A stretch of 64,000 nucleotides of DNA from Paracoccaceae bacterium (GTDB taxonomy: Bacteria; Pseudomonadota; Alphaproteobacteria; Rhodobacterales; Rhodobacteraceae), in contig JANSXY010000017.1 of NCBI GenBank assembly GCA_024742695.1, forward strand, positions 16,444-80,443. The letters are read 5' to 3'. The first letter of the stretch is position 1. Every line of letters begins with the position of its first letter. Of the stretch, positions 25,774 through 33,556 are shown piece after piece. The notes under the pieces are model-generated. The model was not told the DNA's origin, searched no databases, and saw only the letters and a list, made by a program, of their open reading frames with translations. The position numbers and the translations under genes are program-made.

Positions 25774-26061
25774 TCAGGCGATCACGCCGAGAATGTCGCT
25801 CTCCTTCATGATCAGAAGGTCTTCGCCATCGAGTTTGATCTCTGAGCCGGACCATTTTCCGAACAGGATCCGGTCGCCGGCTTTGACTTCCATCGGGATG
25901 CGCTCGCCGTCCTCGCGCCTTCCCCCAGCACCGACGCAGACAACTTCGCCTTCTTGAGGCTTCTCCTTGGCGGTATCTGGAATGATGAGGCCGCCCTTGG
26001 TCGTCTCATCGCCTTCAATGCGGCGAACGAGGACCCGGTCGTGGAGTGGCGTGAATGACAT
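25774..26061 (-). CDS. groES: Co-chaperonin GroES
   Basis: A 95-residue protein with AAGGAG before ATG 26061. Family motifs are [14 protein letters not shown], the mobile loop [29 protein letters not shown] and the C-terminal [11 protein letters not shown]. It caps GroEL. No CIRCE repeat was found in the 130 bases upstream, so control by HrcA is not evident. Confidence 0.97.
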   Translation of the reverse strand: MSFTPLHDRVLVRRIEGDETTKGGLIIPDTAKEKPQEGEVVCVGAGGRREDGERIPMEVKAGDRILFGKWSGSEIKLDGEDLLIMKESDILGVIA

Positions 26062-26194
26062 CGACGTGCTCCTTGTCGAGGATTGTCGGGCGTAAGTACC
26101 TTCTTCGAATGCCCGGCTTCGATGCGCGCAAGGCGGCGACAACCTGGTGGGGCTATTCTTCGAGATTGCGGATCAAGACCGCCGCGATATTGTA

Positions 26195-26431
26195 TCACGG
26201 GCCTCGAACAGAGTTCTTGCCAGCGATGATCGAATTGATCATTTCGGCGACGGCCCGGTGCCTTTCCATTTCTAGTTCGGTGCCAACGGCATTCTCATGG
26301 GTCGCCGCGGCGTCGCGAAGAACCCCCACGATCTCGTGGTCCGGCAGCAACCCGCGCTCTTTCATGGCAAGCAGGAGCGCTTCGCAGATTGATAGGGCGG
26401 CCTGGCCTGCATGTTCGCTCACTGTGGGCAT
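26195..26431 (-). CDS. Small helical protein, unknown function
   Basis: A 78-residue protein starting at ATG 26431 (an ATG at 26452 is possible). The sequence is helical throughout (SEHAGQAALSICEALLLAMKERGLL, HEIVGVLRDAAATHE, HRAVAEMINSIIAGKN). It diverges from the Crp/Fnr gene and precedes groES, so it may be co-transcribed with the chaperonin. I do not recognise the family. Confidence 0.65.
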   Translation of the reverse strand: MPTVSEHAGQAALSICEALLLAMKERGLLPDHEIVGVLRDAAATHENAVGTELEMERHRAVAEMINSIIAGKNSVRGP

Positions 26432-26581
26432 CTGAGTTTCCTTCCTTGGCATCGTGATCCCCGTGGAAGGCGAGGTTCAGATACATCCGTACTTCTCGCA
26501 GGAAGTGCTCTATGCTGGACTGATCCAGAGCAGTGTCCGGGCCGATTTCCGCTCCTGGGTCACGACACGCCAGGAGCCTCC

Positions 26582-27316
26582 ATGACATCAGCCGAACACA
26601 GCCCTTTGACCCGCAAGCTCTCGGCCTTCGTCGCTCTGTCGGAGGTCGAACTGGCCGTCCTTGAACGACTGCACCAGCGTCGCCGCTCCTTCGTCGCGGG
26701 GCGTGATATGGTGCATCAGGGCCAGTCGGCTCAGGCCGCATACATTCTGTCGTCGGGTTGGGTCTGCTCCTACAAGCTCCAGGCCGACGGGACCCGGCAG
26801 ATCGTCGATTTCCAGGTGCCGGGGGATTTTCTGGGATTGCGCAGCGTCCTGTTGCGCACCTCGGACCACAGCTTCGAGCCCATCGTCGACATCGAGGCCG
26901 CCGAAGTGCTGGCGAGCGATCTTCTCGATGCCTTCGCACGGACGCCGCGTCTTGCGACCGCCATCCTCTGGGCGGCGTCAAGGGACGAAGCGATGGTCGT
27001 GGAACATCTCGTCGGGATCGGCCGGCGTAATGCGGAGGCCCGCATGGCGCATTTCCTGCTGGAACTGGGATTGAGGCTTGCGCTGGTCGGCACAGGCAGC
27101 AAGAAAGGATTCGACTGCCCTCTGACGCAATACCACCTCGCCGATACGCTGGGGTTGAGCGCGGTCCATGTGAACCGCGTCCTGCGGCAGCTTCGCGAGA
27201 GTGGACTGGTCACCTTTCGGGACGGCCGCGTTACGTTTCACGACTATGGCGGGCTGGTGGAACTTGCCGAGTTCGATCCGGCATATCTGGACCAGACCGG
27301 GCCGCTCCTGAAATGA
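26582..27316 (+). CDS. Crp/Fnr family transcriptional regulator
   Basis: A 244-residue protein with an AGGAG site before ATG 26582. The N-terminal two thirds form a cyclic-nucleotide-binding-like domain (GRDMVHQGQSAQAAYILSSGWV, VPGDFLGLRS), followed by a dimer helix and a winged helix (LADTLGLSAVHVNRVLRQLRESG). The N-terminal cysteine cluster of FNR is absent, so it should not carry a 4Fe-4S cluster; it looks closer to FixK/Crp. It is divergent from the chaperonin group and may control this island. Confidence 0.92.
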   Translation: MTSAEHSPLTRKLSAFVALSEVELAVLERLHQRRRSFVAGRDMVHQGQSAQAAYILSSGWVCSYKLQADGTRQIVDFQVPGDFLGLRSVLLRTSDHSFEPIVDIEAAEVLASDLLDAFARTPRLATAILWAASRDEAMVVEHLVGIGRRNAEARMAHFLLELGLRLALVGTGSKKGFDCPLTQYHLADTLGLSAVHVNRVLRQLRESGLVTFRDGRVTFHDYGGLVELAEFDPAYLDQTGPLLK

Positions 27317-27318
27317 GA

Positions 27319-27349
27319 GGGCCGCCCGCTCTTGCTCGACAGGCGGCCC
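27319..27349. terminator. Stem-loop between convergent genes
   Basis: GGGCCGCC and GGCGGCCC form an 8-bp GC stem with a 15-base loop, 2 bases after the regulator stop. There is no clear T-run, so it is a weak candidate for a bidirectional terminator. Confidence 0.4.
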
Positions 27350-27374
27350 CAGTGTTCACGTCAGACGCCGGAGG

Positions 27375-27563
27375 TTACGCGAGGGCGTGGGTCGCCGCAT
27401 CGAGTTCCTTGTTGGTCTCGGCGTCGTTCTTCGCCGTATGCGCCTTCTCGGCTGCCTGATAGTGTTTCAGCGCCGCATCCTTCTTCGGGCCAGCGGGCGC
27501 CTTGTCCCATGCGGCCTTCACGGAGATCATCTTCTCGGCAGTCTTGTTCTGTTCGGGAGTCAT
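27375..27563 (-). CDS. Small helical charged protein
   Basis: A 62-residue protein with AAAGGA before ATG 27563. It is hydrophilic and helical (EQNKTAEKMISVKAAWDKAPAGPKKDAALKHYQAAEKAH), rich in Ala, Lys and Glu, with no cysteine. The amphipathic pattern could suit a stress-related hydrophilin. One copy of the recurring intergenic motif lies 160 bases upstream. Function unknown. Confidence 0.7.
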   Translation of the reverse strand: MTPEQNKTAEKMISVKAAWDKAPAGPKKDAALKHYQAAEKAHTAKNDAETNKELDAATHALA

Positions 27564-27722
27564 TGGAATTGTCCTTTCATGGACACTCCGAGAATAAGAA
27601 GCGTGTCGACATGCCGTCCTTTGGAGATCGACACGCCCACACGCTTCTCGGGTACTCGGAAAAATGCACCACCGAATGTTCGGCGGCACGTCTCACCTAA
27701 ACGGAGTCGGCGCCCCGCCGCA

Positions 27723-27735
27723 CTGACGCAGGTTA
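27723..27735. promoter_or_regulatory. Copy 1 of recurring island motif
   Basis: CTGACGCAGGTTA, identical on the opposite strand to the copy at 31928-31940 and related to copies near 28660 and 34635. It lies upstream of the 62-residue gene. Confidence 0.4.
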
Positions 27736-27774
27736 GCCCCGGCGCCTGCGGCAGGTCGGTTGCCCATGCGCATC

Positions 27775-28188
27775 TCAATTCACCGCAGTTTGCTGGTGGG
27801 AAATCCTCAGCCATGTGCCTTCATCGTTGAGATAGGTCGAGGCACAGAGGGCCTCGTAGATCGGCACGTCGGCCTTCTCCGCCGAGACGCGATAGGTGAG
27901 AATCGCGATGTCACGACACCGCGTCACGCGCCGCTCGGCCATCGAGACGGACCGCCAGCCGGTTCTCTGTTGAAGATGGGTCCAGATCTGGTCGCCCTGG
28001 AGGATCCCGGGCGGATAGGGGAAGACCATGACTGCGTTGGTCGCTGTCGTCGCCCGCGCGTTGTCGGCGCCACTGGTCCAGAAGTGTTCCTCCATGTCCC
28101 AGAGAACGCCCTGTTCGCGAGGCGATAGCGTCCCGGACTTGTGTGCCGCATGTGCCGGTCTGCCCATGGCTGCGGTTGAGACGGTCAT
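27775..28188 (-). CDS. SnoaL/DUF4440-like protein
   Basis: A 137-residue protein. Its N-terminal helix (LSPREQGVLWDMEEHFWTSGADNARATT) leads into FPYPPGILQGDQIW and a later strand pattern (VSMAERRVTRCRDIAILTYRVSAEK), which fits the NTF2-like DUF4440 fold. Such proteins bind small molecules or act as stress proteins. Its ATG overlaps the stop of the upstream membrane-anchored gene by 4 bases, so the two are coupled. Confidence 0.75.
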   Translation of the reverse strand: MTVSTAAMGRPAHAAHKSGTLSPREQGVLWDMEEHFWTSGADNARATTATNAVMVFPYPPGILQGDQIWTHLQQRTGWRSVSMAERRVTRCRDIAILTYRVSAEKADVPIYEALCASTYLNDEGTWLRISHQQTAVN

Positions 28189-28610
28189 TCGCCTGACCCC
28201 GACCCGCCAACCATGAACATCTGAAACAGTACAAAGATGATCGCGAGCACCGCCCAGATCCCTCCGCTTGTTCCCGGGCGGCCATCGGCCACCGTCGAGG
28301 CAGCGCGCTGCAGGGCACCTGACGTCGGTCCTTCGGGAAGCAGCTGGCTCAGGTCTCGTGCGATCCTGCCGTGTTCGCTGGCGAGCGCAGGAACATCCCG
28401 AAATCGGGCAAGGAGCGTTCCCAATCGTGTCCGCGCGGCGTCGCGCCCCAGCGTGACCAGTTCAGCGGTTTCCTTCCATGGATCGAGGCCAAGCCGCGCA
28501 AGCGTGGAGAGCACAGTCACGGCATAGCCGTTCCGGTCCTCGCCGACGGACGCTTGGAGAAACCGATCGAACTCGGGCGGGTGCGGGTTGAGAACATTGG
28601 GGTCGGCCAT
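28185..28610 (-). CDS. C-terminally membrane-anchored helical protein, unknown
   Basis: A 141-residue protein from ATG 28610, preceded by AAAGGA; the frame extends upstream but without a ribosome site. The N-terminal part contains PPEFDRFLQASVGEDRNGYAVTVLSTLARLGLDPW and helices, and the end is one hydrophobic segment (GIWAVLAIIFVLFQMFMV). It may be a tail-anchored protein. It is translationally coupled to the DUF4440-like gene. No family is recognised. Confidence 0.7.
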   Translation of the reverse strand: MADPNVLNPHPPEFDRFLQASVGEDRNGYAVTVLSTLARLGLDPWKETAELVTLGRDAARTRLGTLLARFRDVPALASEHGRIARDLSQLLPEGPTSGALQRAASTVADGRPGTSGGIWAVLAIIFVLFQMFMVGGSGSGE

Positions 28611-28659
28611 ATCCAATCCTTTCAAGGGTTGCAGGAACGCAGATCGCCCCTGTTTCCGC

Positions 28660-28702
28660 GAGGTTACGCGCAGGTCGGTCCCGGCGCCCTTACACAGGTC
28701 AG
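28660..28702. promoter_or_regulatory. Copies 2a/2b of recurring island motif
   Basis: GAGGTTACGCGCAGGTC and CTTACACAGGTCAG lie 50-92 bases upstream of the membrane-anchored gene start at 28610. They resemble the paired elements at 34635-34671. Confidence 0.4.
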
Positions 28703-28766
28703 TGCTGGCGACTGTCCCCAGGGAGTTCGCAACCGGTCTGGCGCCCGGGACTAACATGTGTCAGCG

Positions 28767-28812
28767 CCAGTCGAACGATCCTGACGTACAAGAGAAGAAA
28801 TCGTTCGACTGG
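28767..28812. repeat. 13-bp perfect inverted repeat in a divergent promoter
   Basis: Arms CCAGTCGAACGAT (28767-28779) and ATCGTTCGACTGG (28800-28812), separated by 20 bases, lie between a minus-strand and a plus-strand gene. It could bind a dimeric regulator or form a hairpin in the leader of the plus-strand gene. Confidence 0.6.
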
Positions 28813-28882
28813 TCAGGCCCGGGATCCGAGGGGCTGACAGCATAGGTGAGCGACGGATCTGCCAACATCGCGGAGACCAAAG

Positions 28883-29197
28883 ATGAACATGCGGTCGACC
28901 AGATCGACGGTGACATTTTCGAACCCGTTCACCTTGCCGGGATACCCGGGCGATCTGCCCGCGGGCGACTACGAGGTTCTCGTCGAAGAGGAGCTTCTAC
29001 AGGGGCTGAGCTTCGAGGCGTATCGCCGGACGGCGACCTACCTGACGGTGCGCGGAAGGGGCGGTCATGCGGGACGGACAGAGTTACGGGCGATTTCCGA
29101 CAGCGACCTGAAAGAGGCGCTGAGCCGGGATCGGGGCGCGACTGAGAAAAACAATCACAGCGAGGCGGCGCTTTCTCCGCAGGAGGATGGAACATGA
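28883..29197 (+). CDS. Small island protein with PFxLPG motif
   Basis: A 104-residue protein with GGAG 7 bases before ATG 28883. The N-terminal segment FSNPFTLPGYPGDLPAGDYEV is followed by EEELLQGLSFEAYRRTATYLTV. The same FxxPFxxPGxxxxLPAGxYE pattern occurs in the 177-residue protein at 34709, so both belong to one uncharacterised family. It is followed by an overlapping small membrane protein. Confidence 0.7.
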   Translation: MNMRSTRSTVTFSNPFTLPGYPGDLPAGDYEVLVEEELLQGLSFEAYRRTATYLTVRGRGGHAGRTELRAISDSDLKEALSRDRGATEKNNHSEAALSPQEDGT

Positions 29198-29538
29198 ATG
29201 CTCCCGAATGGCTCAAGCCCGGCATCTATGGCGCGCTGATTGGCGCGGCTCTTGTCGGCGTGGTCGGTTTTACCTGGGGCGGCTGGGTGACCGGCGGAAC
29301 CGCGAATGACAGGGCGATGGCGATGTCCCGTAACGATGTCGTCGCCTCAATGGTACCGGTCTGCCTCGACATGGCGCGGTCAGACCCGGCTCGGGCGGAC
29401 AAGCTTGCAGCGATCCGGGCAGCCTCGACCTACCAGAGGCGCGACGCTCTCATGACCGCCGGCTGGGCGACGATGCCAGGAACCGATGCCCCGGACCGAG
29501 ACATTGCGCAAGCCTGCCTGAAGGAACTGGACCTCTGA
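29194..29538 (+). CDS. Small membrane protein, unknown function
   Basis: A 114-residue protein with AGGAGG before ATG 29194, overlapping the previous stop. It has one N-terminal hydrophobic helix (GIYGALIGAALVGVVGFTWGGWVTGG), then a soluble helical part containing VCLDMARSDP and IAQACLKELDL. The two cysteines could form a periplasmic disulfide. It is the probable first partner of the HflKC pair downstream. Confidence 0.75.
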   Translation: MNAPEWLKPGIYGALIGAALVGVVGFTWGGWVTGGTANDRAMAMSRNDVVASMVPVCLDMARSDPARADKLAAIRAASTYQRRDALMTAGWATMPGTDAPDRDIAQACLKELDL

Positions 29539-29645
29539 GGTCATGCCGTTCAGAGCCGACGATGTGATGGCGCAAAACGGGTCGCACCGTCAAACGCGCG
29601 AGCCAGGCATCGCCCCGCGTGCCAAAACCGAGATAGGAGCTTGCG

Positions 29646-30713
29646 ATGCCTTCTGATGATAATGGGCCGGAAGATCGCGGACCTTGGAAAAACAAGCAGA
29701 CCCGCGTTCCCCCTGAGGTTGATGCAATTCTCAGGTGGGGCCGGGATCGGCTGCACGGCATCCTGCCGGACGGTCTGCCACCGGTGAAGCGTCTTGCAAT
29801 CGGGGCCGCCATTGCGCTTGCGGCGTTTGGGGCGTGGACCTCATATTACACGGTGCCGAGCGACTCCGTCGCAATTGTCCAACGGTTCGGGAAGTACGCG
29901 GCCGAGGTCCCTCCGGGGCTGCACTTCAAGATCCCGTTCGGGATTGACGTGACCACGTTGGTCCCGGTCAAGCGCCAGCTGAAACAGGAGTTCGGGTTCA
30001 CGACTCCGGGTGCCTCCGATCCCTATCAGAGCCCGACGGACGGTCGCCGCGAGACCGAGATGGTGACTGGCGATCTCAACGCCGCGCTCGTGGAGTGGGT
30101 GGTGCAGTACCGGATTTCCGAACCTCGGAAATTTCTGTTCGAGGTGCGTGAGCCGAGCGCGACCCTGCGTTACGTCTCGGAGTCCGTCATGCGCGAAGTC
30201 GTGGGAGACCGCACAGTCGACGAGGTGATCACCGTCGGGCGCCAGGAAATCGAAAGCGAAGCCCTGCTGAAGATGCAGGCGCTCGCGACCAAATACGCGA
30301 TGGGCATCAGCATCGATCAGGTACAGCTGAAGAACATCAATCCGCCCCAGCCGGTTCAAGCCTCGTTCAACGAGGTCAACCAGGCACAACAAGAGAAGGA
30401 GCGGATCATCAACGAGGCCCGCCGCGAATACAACCGCGTCATACCTCTGGCCGAAGGCGAAAAGGACCAGCGCATCCGCGAAGCCGATGGCTATCGCCTG
30501 AGGCGGATCAACGAAGCCGAGGGCGATGCGGCCCGATTCACGGCGCTCCTAACGGAATACCGCCAGGCCCCCGAGGTGACCCGGCGCCGGATCTACATCG
30601 AAACCCTGCAGGATGTTCTGCCGGGAATTGGCTCCAAGATCATTGTCGACGGGTCCACGGCAAGCATCCTGCCGCTTTTGAACCTGGATCGACAGACAGG
30701 AGAGCAACCATGA
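29646..30713 (+). CDS. hflK: HflK-type SPFH membrane protein
   Basis: A 355-residue protein with AGGAG before ATG 29646. The N-terminus is polar, with PPEVDAILRWGRDRLHG, a membrane helix follows (LAIGAAIALAAFGAWTSYYTV), then an SPFH/band 7 domain (VAIVQRFGKYAAEVPPGLHFKIPFGID) and a coiled coil (QQEKERIINEARREYN). HflK with HflC forms a periplasmic cage around FtsH and tunes its proteolysis. ATGA overlap with hflC. No ftsH is nearby, so this is likely an accessory copy. Confidence 0.9.
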   Translation: MPSDDNGPEDRGPWKNKQTRVPPEVDAILRWGRDRLHGILPDGLPPVKRLAIGAAIALAAFGAWTSYYTVPSDSVAIVQRFGKYAAEVPPGLHFKIPFGIDVTTLVPVKRQLKQEFGFTTPGASDPYQSPTDGRRETEMVTGDLNAALVEWVVQYRISEPRKFLFEVREPSATLRYVSESVMREVVGDRTVDEVITVGRQEIESEALLKMQALATKYAMGISIDQVQLKNINPPQPVQASFNEVNQAQQEKERIINEARREYNRVIPLAEGEKDQRIREADGYRLRRINEAEGDAARFTALLTEYRQAPEVTRRRIYIETLQDVLPGIGSKIIVDGSTASILPLLNLDRQTGEQP

Positions 30714-31798
30714 AGACCCTTTCGCTTATTGCCTCGGGGATCGCGGTTGCCGGGGTCGTCGCTGCGTCATCCGCCGTCTACACGGTCGGCGAGGTCGAAC
30801 AGGCCATCATCACCCAGTTCGGCAAGCCTGTCGGTGCGCCTATCACCGAGGCCGGTCTCAAGATAAAACTCCCCTTCGTTCAGGAGGTTAACCGGATCGA
30901 CAGCCGGGTTCTGGAGTGGGACGGCTCGCCATCGGACATGCCCACCAAAGACAAGCTCTATATCTCGGTCGATCTCTTCGCGCGCTGGAAGATCACCGAT
31001 CCTCTGCAGTACTTTCTGCGCCTGCGCGACGAGCGCAGCGCCCAGTCGCGCCTCGATGATATCCTCGGCAGCGAGACGCGGAACGCCGTCGCCAAGCACG
31101 AACTTATCGAGATTGTGCGCACGACCAGGGGCCGGACGCCGCTTCGGGACACGCTTCTGACTGATCAGGAGCTTGCGCAGGACATTGGCGCCCTCGTTCC
31201 CATCACGAAGGGGCGGGCGCTGGTCGAGCAGCAGATCTTCGAGGCGGCGGCGGAGAAGGTGCGCGTCTTCGGGATTGAGCTTCTCGATATTCGTTTCAAG
31301 CGCATAAACTACAATGAGAGCGTGCGACCCAAGATCTATGACCGCATGATCTCAGAGCGCCGGCAGATCGCCGAAAGATTCCTGTCCGAAGGCAACGGTG
31401 AAGCGGCCCGTATTCAAGGCAACAGGGTGCGGGATCTGAACAAGATCCAGTCCGAAGCCTATCGCGCCGTCGAGGAAATCCGCGGTGCCGCCGATGCCGC
31501 AGCAGCAGCAATCTATGCAGGCGCCTACAATGTCGATGCCGTTTCGGTCGAATTCTACGATTTCACCCGAACCATGCAGGCCTACGGCGACATGATTTCC
31601 GACGACACAACGCTTGTCCTGACGACGGACAGCGATCTGTTCCAGTTCCTGCGCGGCATGCAGGGCGAGGCAAACCCCTTCCTCGATCCCGGCAGCGACC
31701 CGGGCGACGGTGGCGTGGCGTCAACCGGCAGGGCCCGACCAGCGCAAGACGCCGCGACGCCAATCTTGACACAGACGGAGGTCGAAGCAGGCCGGTAG
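30710..31798 (+). CDS. hflC: HflC-type SPFH membrane protein
   Basis: A 362-residue protein overlapping hflK by 4 bases. It has an N-terminal membrane helix (LSLIASGIAVAGVVAASSAVY), then VGEVEQAIITQFGKPVGAPITEAGLKIKLPF and the HflC segment RIDSRVLEWDGSP, with MISERRQIAERFLSEGNGEAARIQG near the end of the SPFH part. The C-terminal tail (about 50 residues, Pro/Asp/Gly-rich) is longer than usual for HflC. Confidence 0.9.
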   Translation: MKTLSLIASGIAVAGVVAASSAVYTVGEVEQAIITQFGKPVGAPITEAGLKIKLPFVQEVNRIDSRVLEWDGSPSDMPTKDKLYISVDLFARWKITDPLQYFLRLRDERSAQSRLDDILGSETRNAVAKHELIEIVRTTRGRTPLRDTLLTDQELAQDIGALVPITKGRALVEQQIFEAAAEKVRVFGIELLDIRFKRINYNESVRPKIYDRMISERRQIAERFLSEGNGEAARIQGNRVRDLNKIQSEAYRAVEEIRGAADAAAAAIYAGAYNVDAVSVEFYDFTRTMQAYGDMISDDTTLVLTTDSDLFQFLRGMQGEANPFLDPGSDPGDGGVASTGRARPAQDAATPILTQTEVEAGR

Positions 31799-31927
31799 GT
31801 TCATGTTGGAAGGTTTCAAGCATGAATAGAGGGTATCAATCGGGAAGCACGTCAATGACACCTGGACCACCGCGGTCGGTTTCTGTCCGCTTCTGAGCAA
31901 GACACACCCAATTAAATTCCGTGCCCC

Positions 31928-31940
31928 TAACCTGCGTCAG
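31928..31940. promoter_or_regulatory. Copy 3 of recurring island motif
   Basis: TAACCTGCGTCAG, the exact reverse complement of copy 1, lies 128 bases upstream of the gene at 32069. The 270-base gap between hflC and that gene holds no convincing ORF. Confidence 0.4.
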
Positions 31941-32068
31941 CACCCGATGTCCGACTTGCTGTAAGGTGAATGGCAAGAGTTGGATCGCGACGAGGCGACG
32001 GCCTGCCTGCCCACGCTCGAGCACACGACGTCCAGCGTCACAGCATGCAGCGTGAAGGATGATACGCC

Positions 32069-32548
32069 ATGACATCAGTGAAAGATCTTACCAAGACGGC
32101 CGCAGAGACAACCGATCTTGAACGTCGTGTACTGGCCCATGAACGGATCCTGCAAGCTCTGATCGCCTACATGGCCCGTACGGAGCCGCGGTTCATCGAT
32201 CATTTGAGAGAACGGTTCGTGGAACCGATGAGATTGACCCGGCACGAACATGACCACCGCGAAACCGACGACTACGCGGAAGAGTTCATTCGCGCCGTGA
32301 TGCTCCTCGGAGAAGTGCGCGCGCCCAACGCGAAGGAGCCGGAGATGACCGAAAAGCAACCTGAGCAACCGAAAAGCAGAGGAGAAAAGGGGTCTTTCAT
32401 GGACCGGCCAACGCAGCGCGATTGGGTTCAGGTAAACGAAAGAAACGGCATCTGGGAGGTTAAGGTAGATGGCAAGTTTCGCGGCGACTACCACCAGAAG
32501 GAGCATGCTCTTGCCGCTGCGGCCTTGCACAAATTGTCGCCCCGATGA
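32069..32548 (+). CDS. Hypothetical protein with DUF2188-like C-terminus
   Basis: A 159-residue protein with AAGGAT before ATG 32069. The N-terminal half is helical (LERRVLAHERILQALIAYMARTEPRFIDHLRERF). A Glu/Lys/Pro linker leads to a C-terminal RDWVQVNERNGIWEVKVDGKFRGDYHQKEHALAAA, which resembles DUF2188. It might be two fused modules. The stop overlaps the next open frame. Confidence 0.65.
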   Translation: MTSVKDLTKTAAETTDLERRVLAHERILQALIAYMARTEPRFIDHLRERFVEPMRLTRHEHDHRETDDYAEEFIRAVMLLGEVRAPNAKEPEMTEKQPEQPKSRGEKGSFMDRPTQRDWVQVNERNGIWEVKVDGKFRGDYHQKEHALAAAALHKLSPR

Positions 32549-32742
32549 CCGTTAGTACTCATCCGACAGTCCCACAGGACTTCTCGATCCAGGTGGCCGA
32601 GAACGAAGGCATGCCATCGAGATCGAACTCCAGGGGCTCCCCGCCACTGCCCGCTCGACGGTTGACCGGAACGCTGACGCTAGGGCTATCGAAGACCCGC
32701 GCGGCAACCCGCGGACTCTGGTCCGTCAAGGAACAAGTTGCG

Positions 32743-33525
32743 ATGAAACATCCCTTGACGAGGCTGATCGCGCGGACGGCAGCCATAGCCGGTGTGATCG
32801 CCTCTTTCGCCTTTCCCGTGCTTGCGCAGGATGGAACCGGCCCAATGCCGGAGAACGCCCAGCCGCGCAGCTATGGCGGCGGATGGGTCTGCGATCTAGG
32901 TTTCCGTGTGGAGGGCGCCGAATGCCTGCCTCTCGATATCCCTGAGCATGCCTATCCAACCGGGCGCTCCTACGGGACGGGGTGGGAGTGCGACCGAGGG
33001 TACGAGGAGGTGGACGGGACGTCGTGCAATCCCATCCCGGTCCCCGCCAATGCCTTCCTCCGGTCTTCCGGCTACGATTGGCAATGCGAACGCGGGTTCC
33101 GGCAGGAGGACGAGGCATGCGTGACCATCGTTCTTCCCGAGCGTGCCTACCTGACAGAAGATAACTCGGGGACGGGATGGACCTGTGATCGTGGCTATGA
33201 GGCTGTTGCAGGGACATGTTTGCCGATTGCTATGCCAGCGAACGCGTATCTGACCAACGCAAACTATGGAGACGCCTGGGATTGCGAGCGAGGCTTCGTC
33301 AAGATCGACGACCGATGCGACGCCGTTGTCGTGCCATCGCATGCCTATCTGGACGAGGCATCCTATGGACCGGGCTGGAGCTGCGAGCGCGGATACGAGC
33401 CGCTGAATGGCGCCTGCGTCGCCATCGATCTGCCAGAGAACGCCTATCTCGACCGATCCGGCAACCGGTGGAGCTGCAATCGAGGCTTCCGGCTCTCGGA
33501 CGGGATGTGCATCCTTGGACGGTGA
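32743..33525 (+). CDS. Secreted cysteine-pair repeat protein
   Basis: A 260-residue protein starting at ATG 32743 with an AAGGAAC site; the frame is open from 32545 but the signal peptide (LIARTAAIAGVIASFAFPVLAQ) begins here. The mature part has seven repeats of about 33 residues: W-x-C-x-R-G-[FY] - C - P-x-[NH]-A-[YF]-L. The paired cysteines suggest disulfides in the periplasm or outside the cell. It may be a surface or envelope structural protein. It lies directly upstream of a transglutaminase-like gene. Confidence 0.8.
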   Translation: MKHPLTRLIARTAAIAGVIASFAFPVLAQDGTGPMPENAQPRSYGGGWVCDLGFRVEGAECLPLDIPEHAYPTGRSYGTGWECDRGYEEVDGTSCNPIPVPANAFLRSSGYDWQCERGFRQEDEACVTIVLPERAYLTEDNSGTGWTCDRGYEAVAGTCLPIAMPANAYLTNANYGDAWDCERGFVKIDDRCDAVVVPSHAYLDEASYGPGWSCERGYEPLNGACVAIDLPENAYLDRSGNRWSCNRGFRLSDGMCILGR

Positions 33526-33556
33526 TGCGGATGTTTCTCGTCGTGGCAGGTCCGGC

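Noticed and set aside
26062..26194. Possible heat-shock promoter or CIRCE before groES
   Set aside because: No TTAGCACTC-N9-GAGTGCTAA repeat; CTTGAT and CCCCAC-like hexamers are present but spaced wrongly for RpoH.
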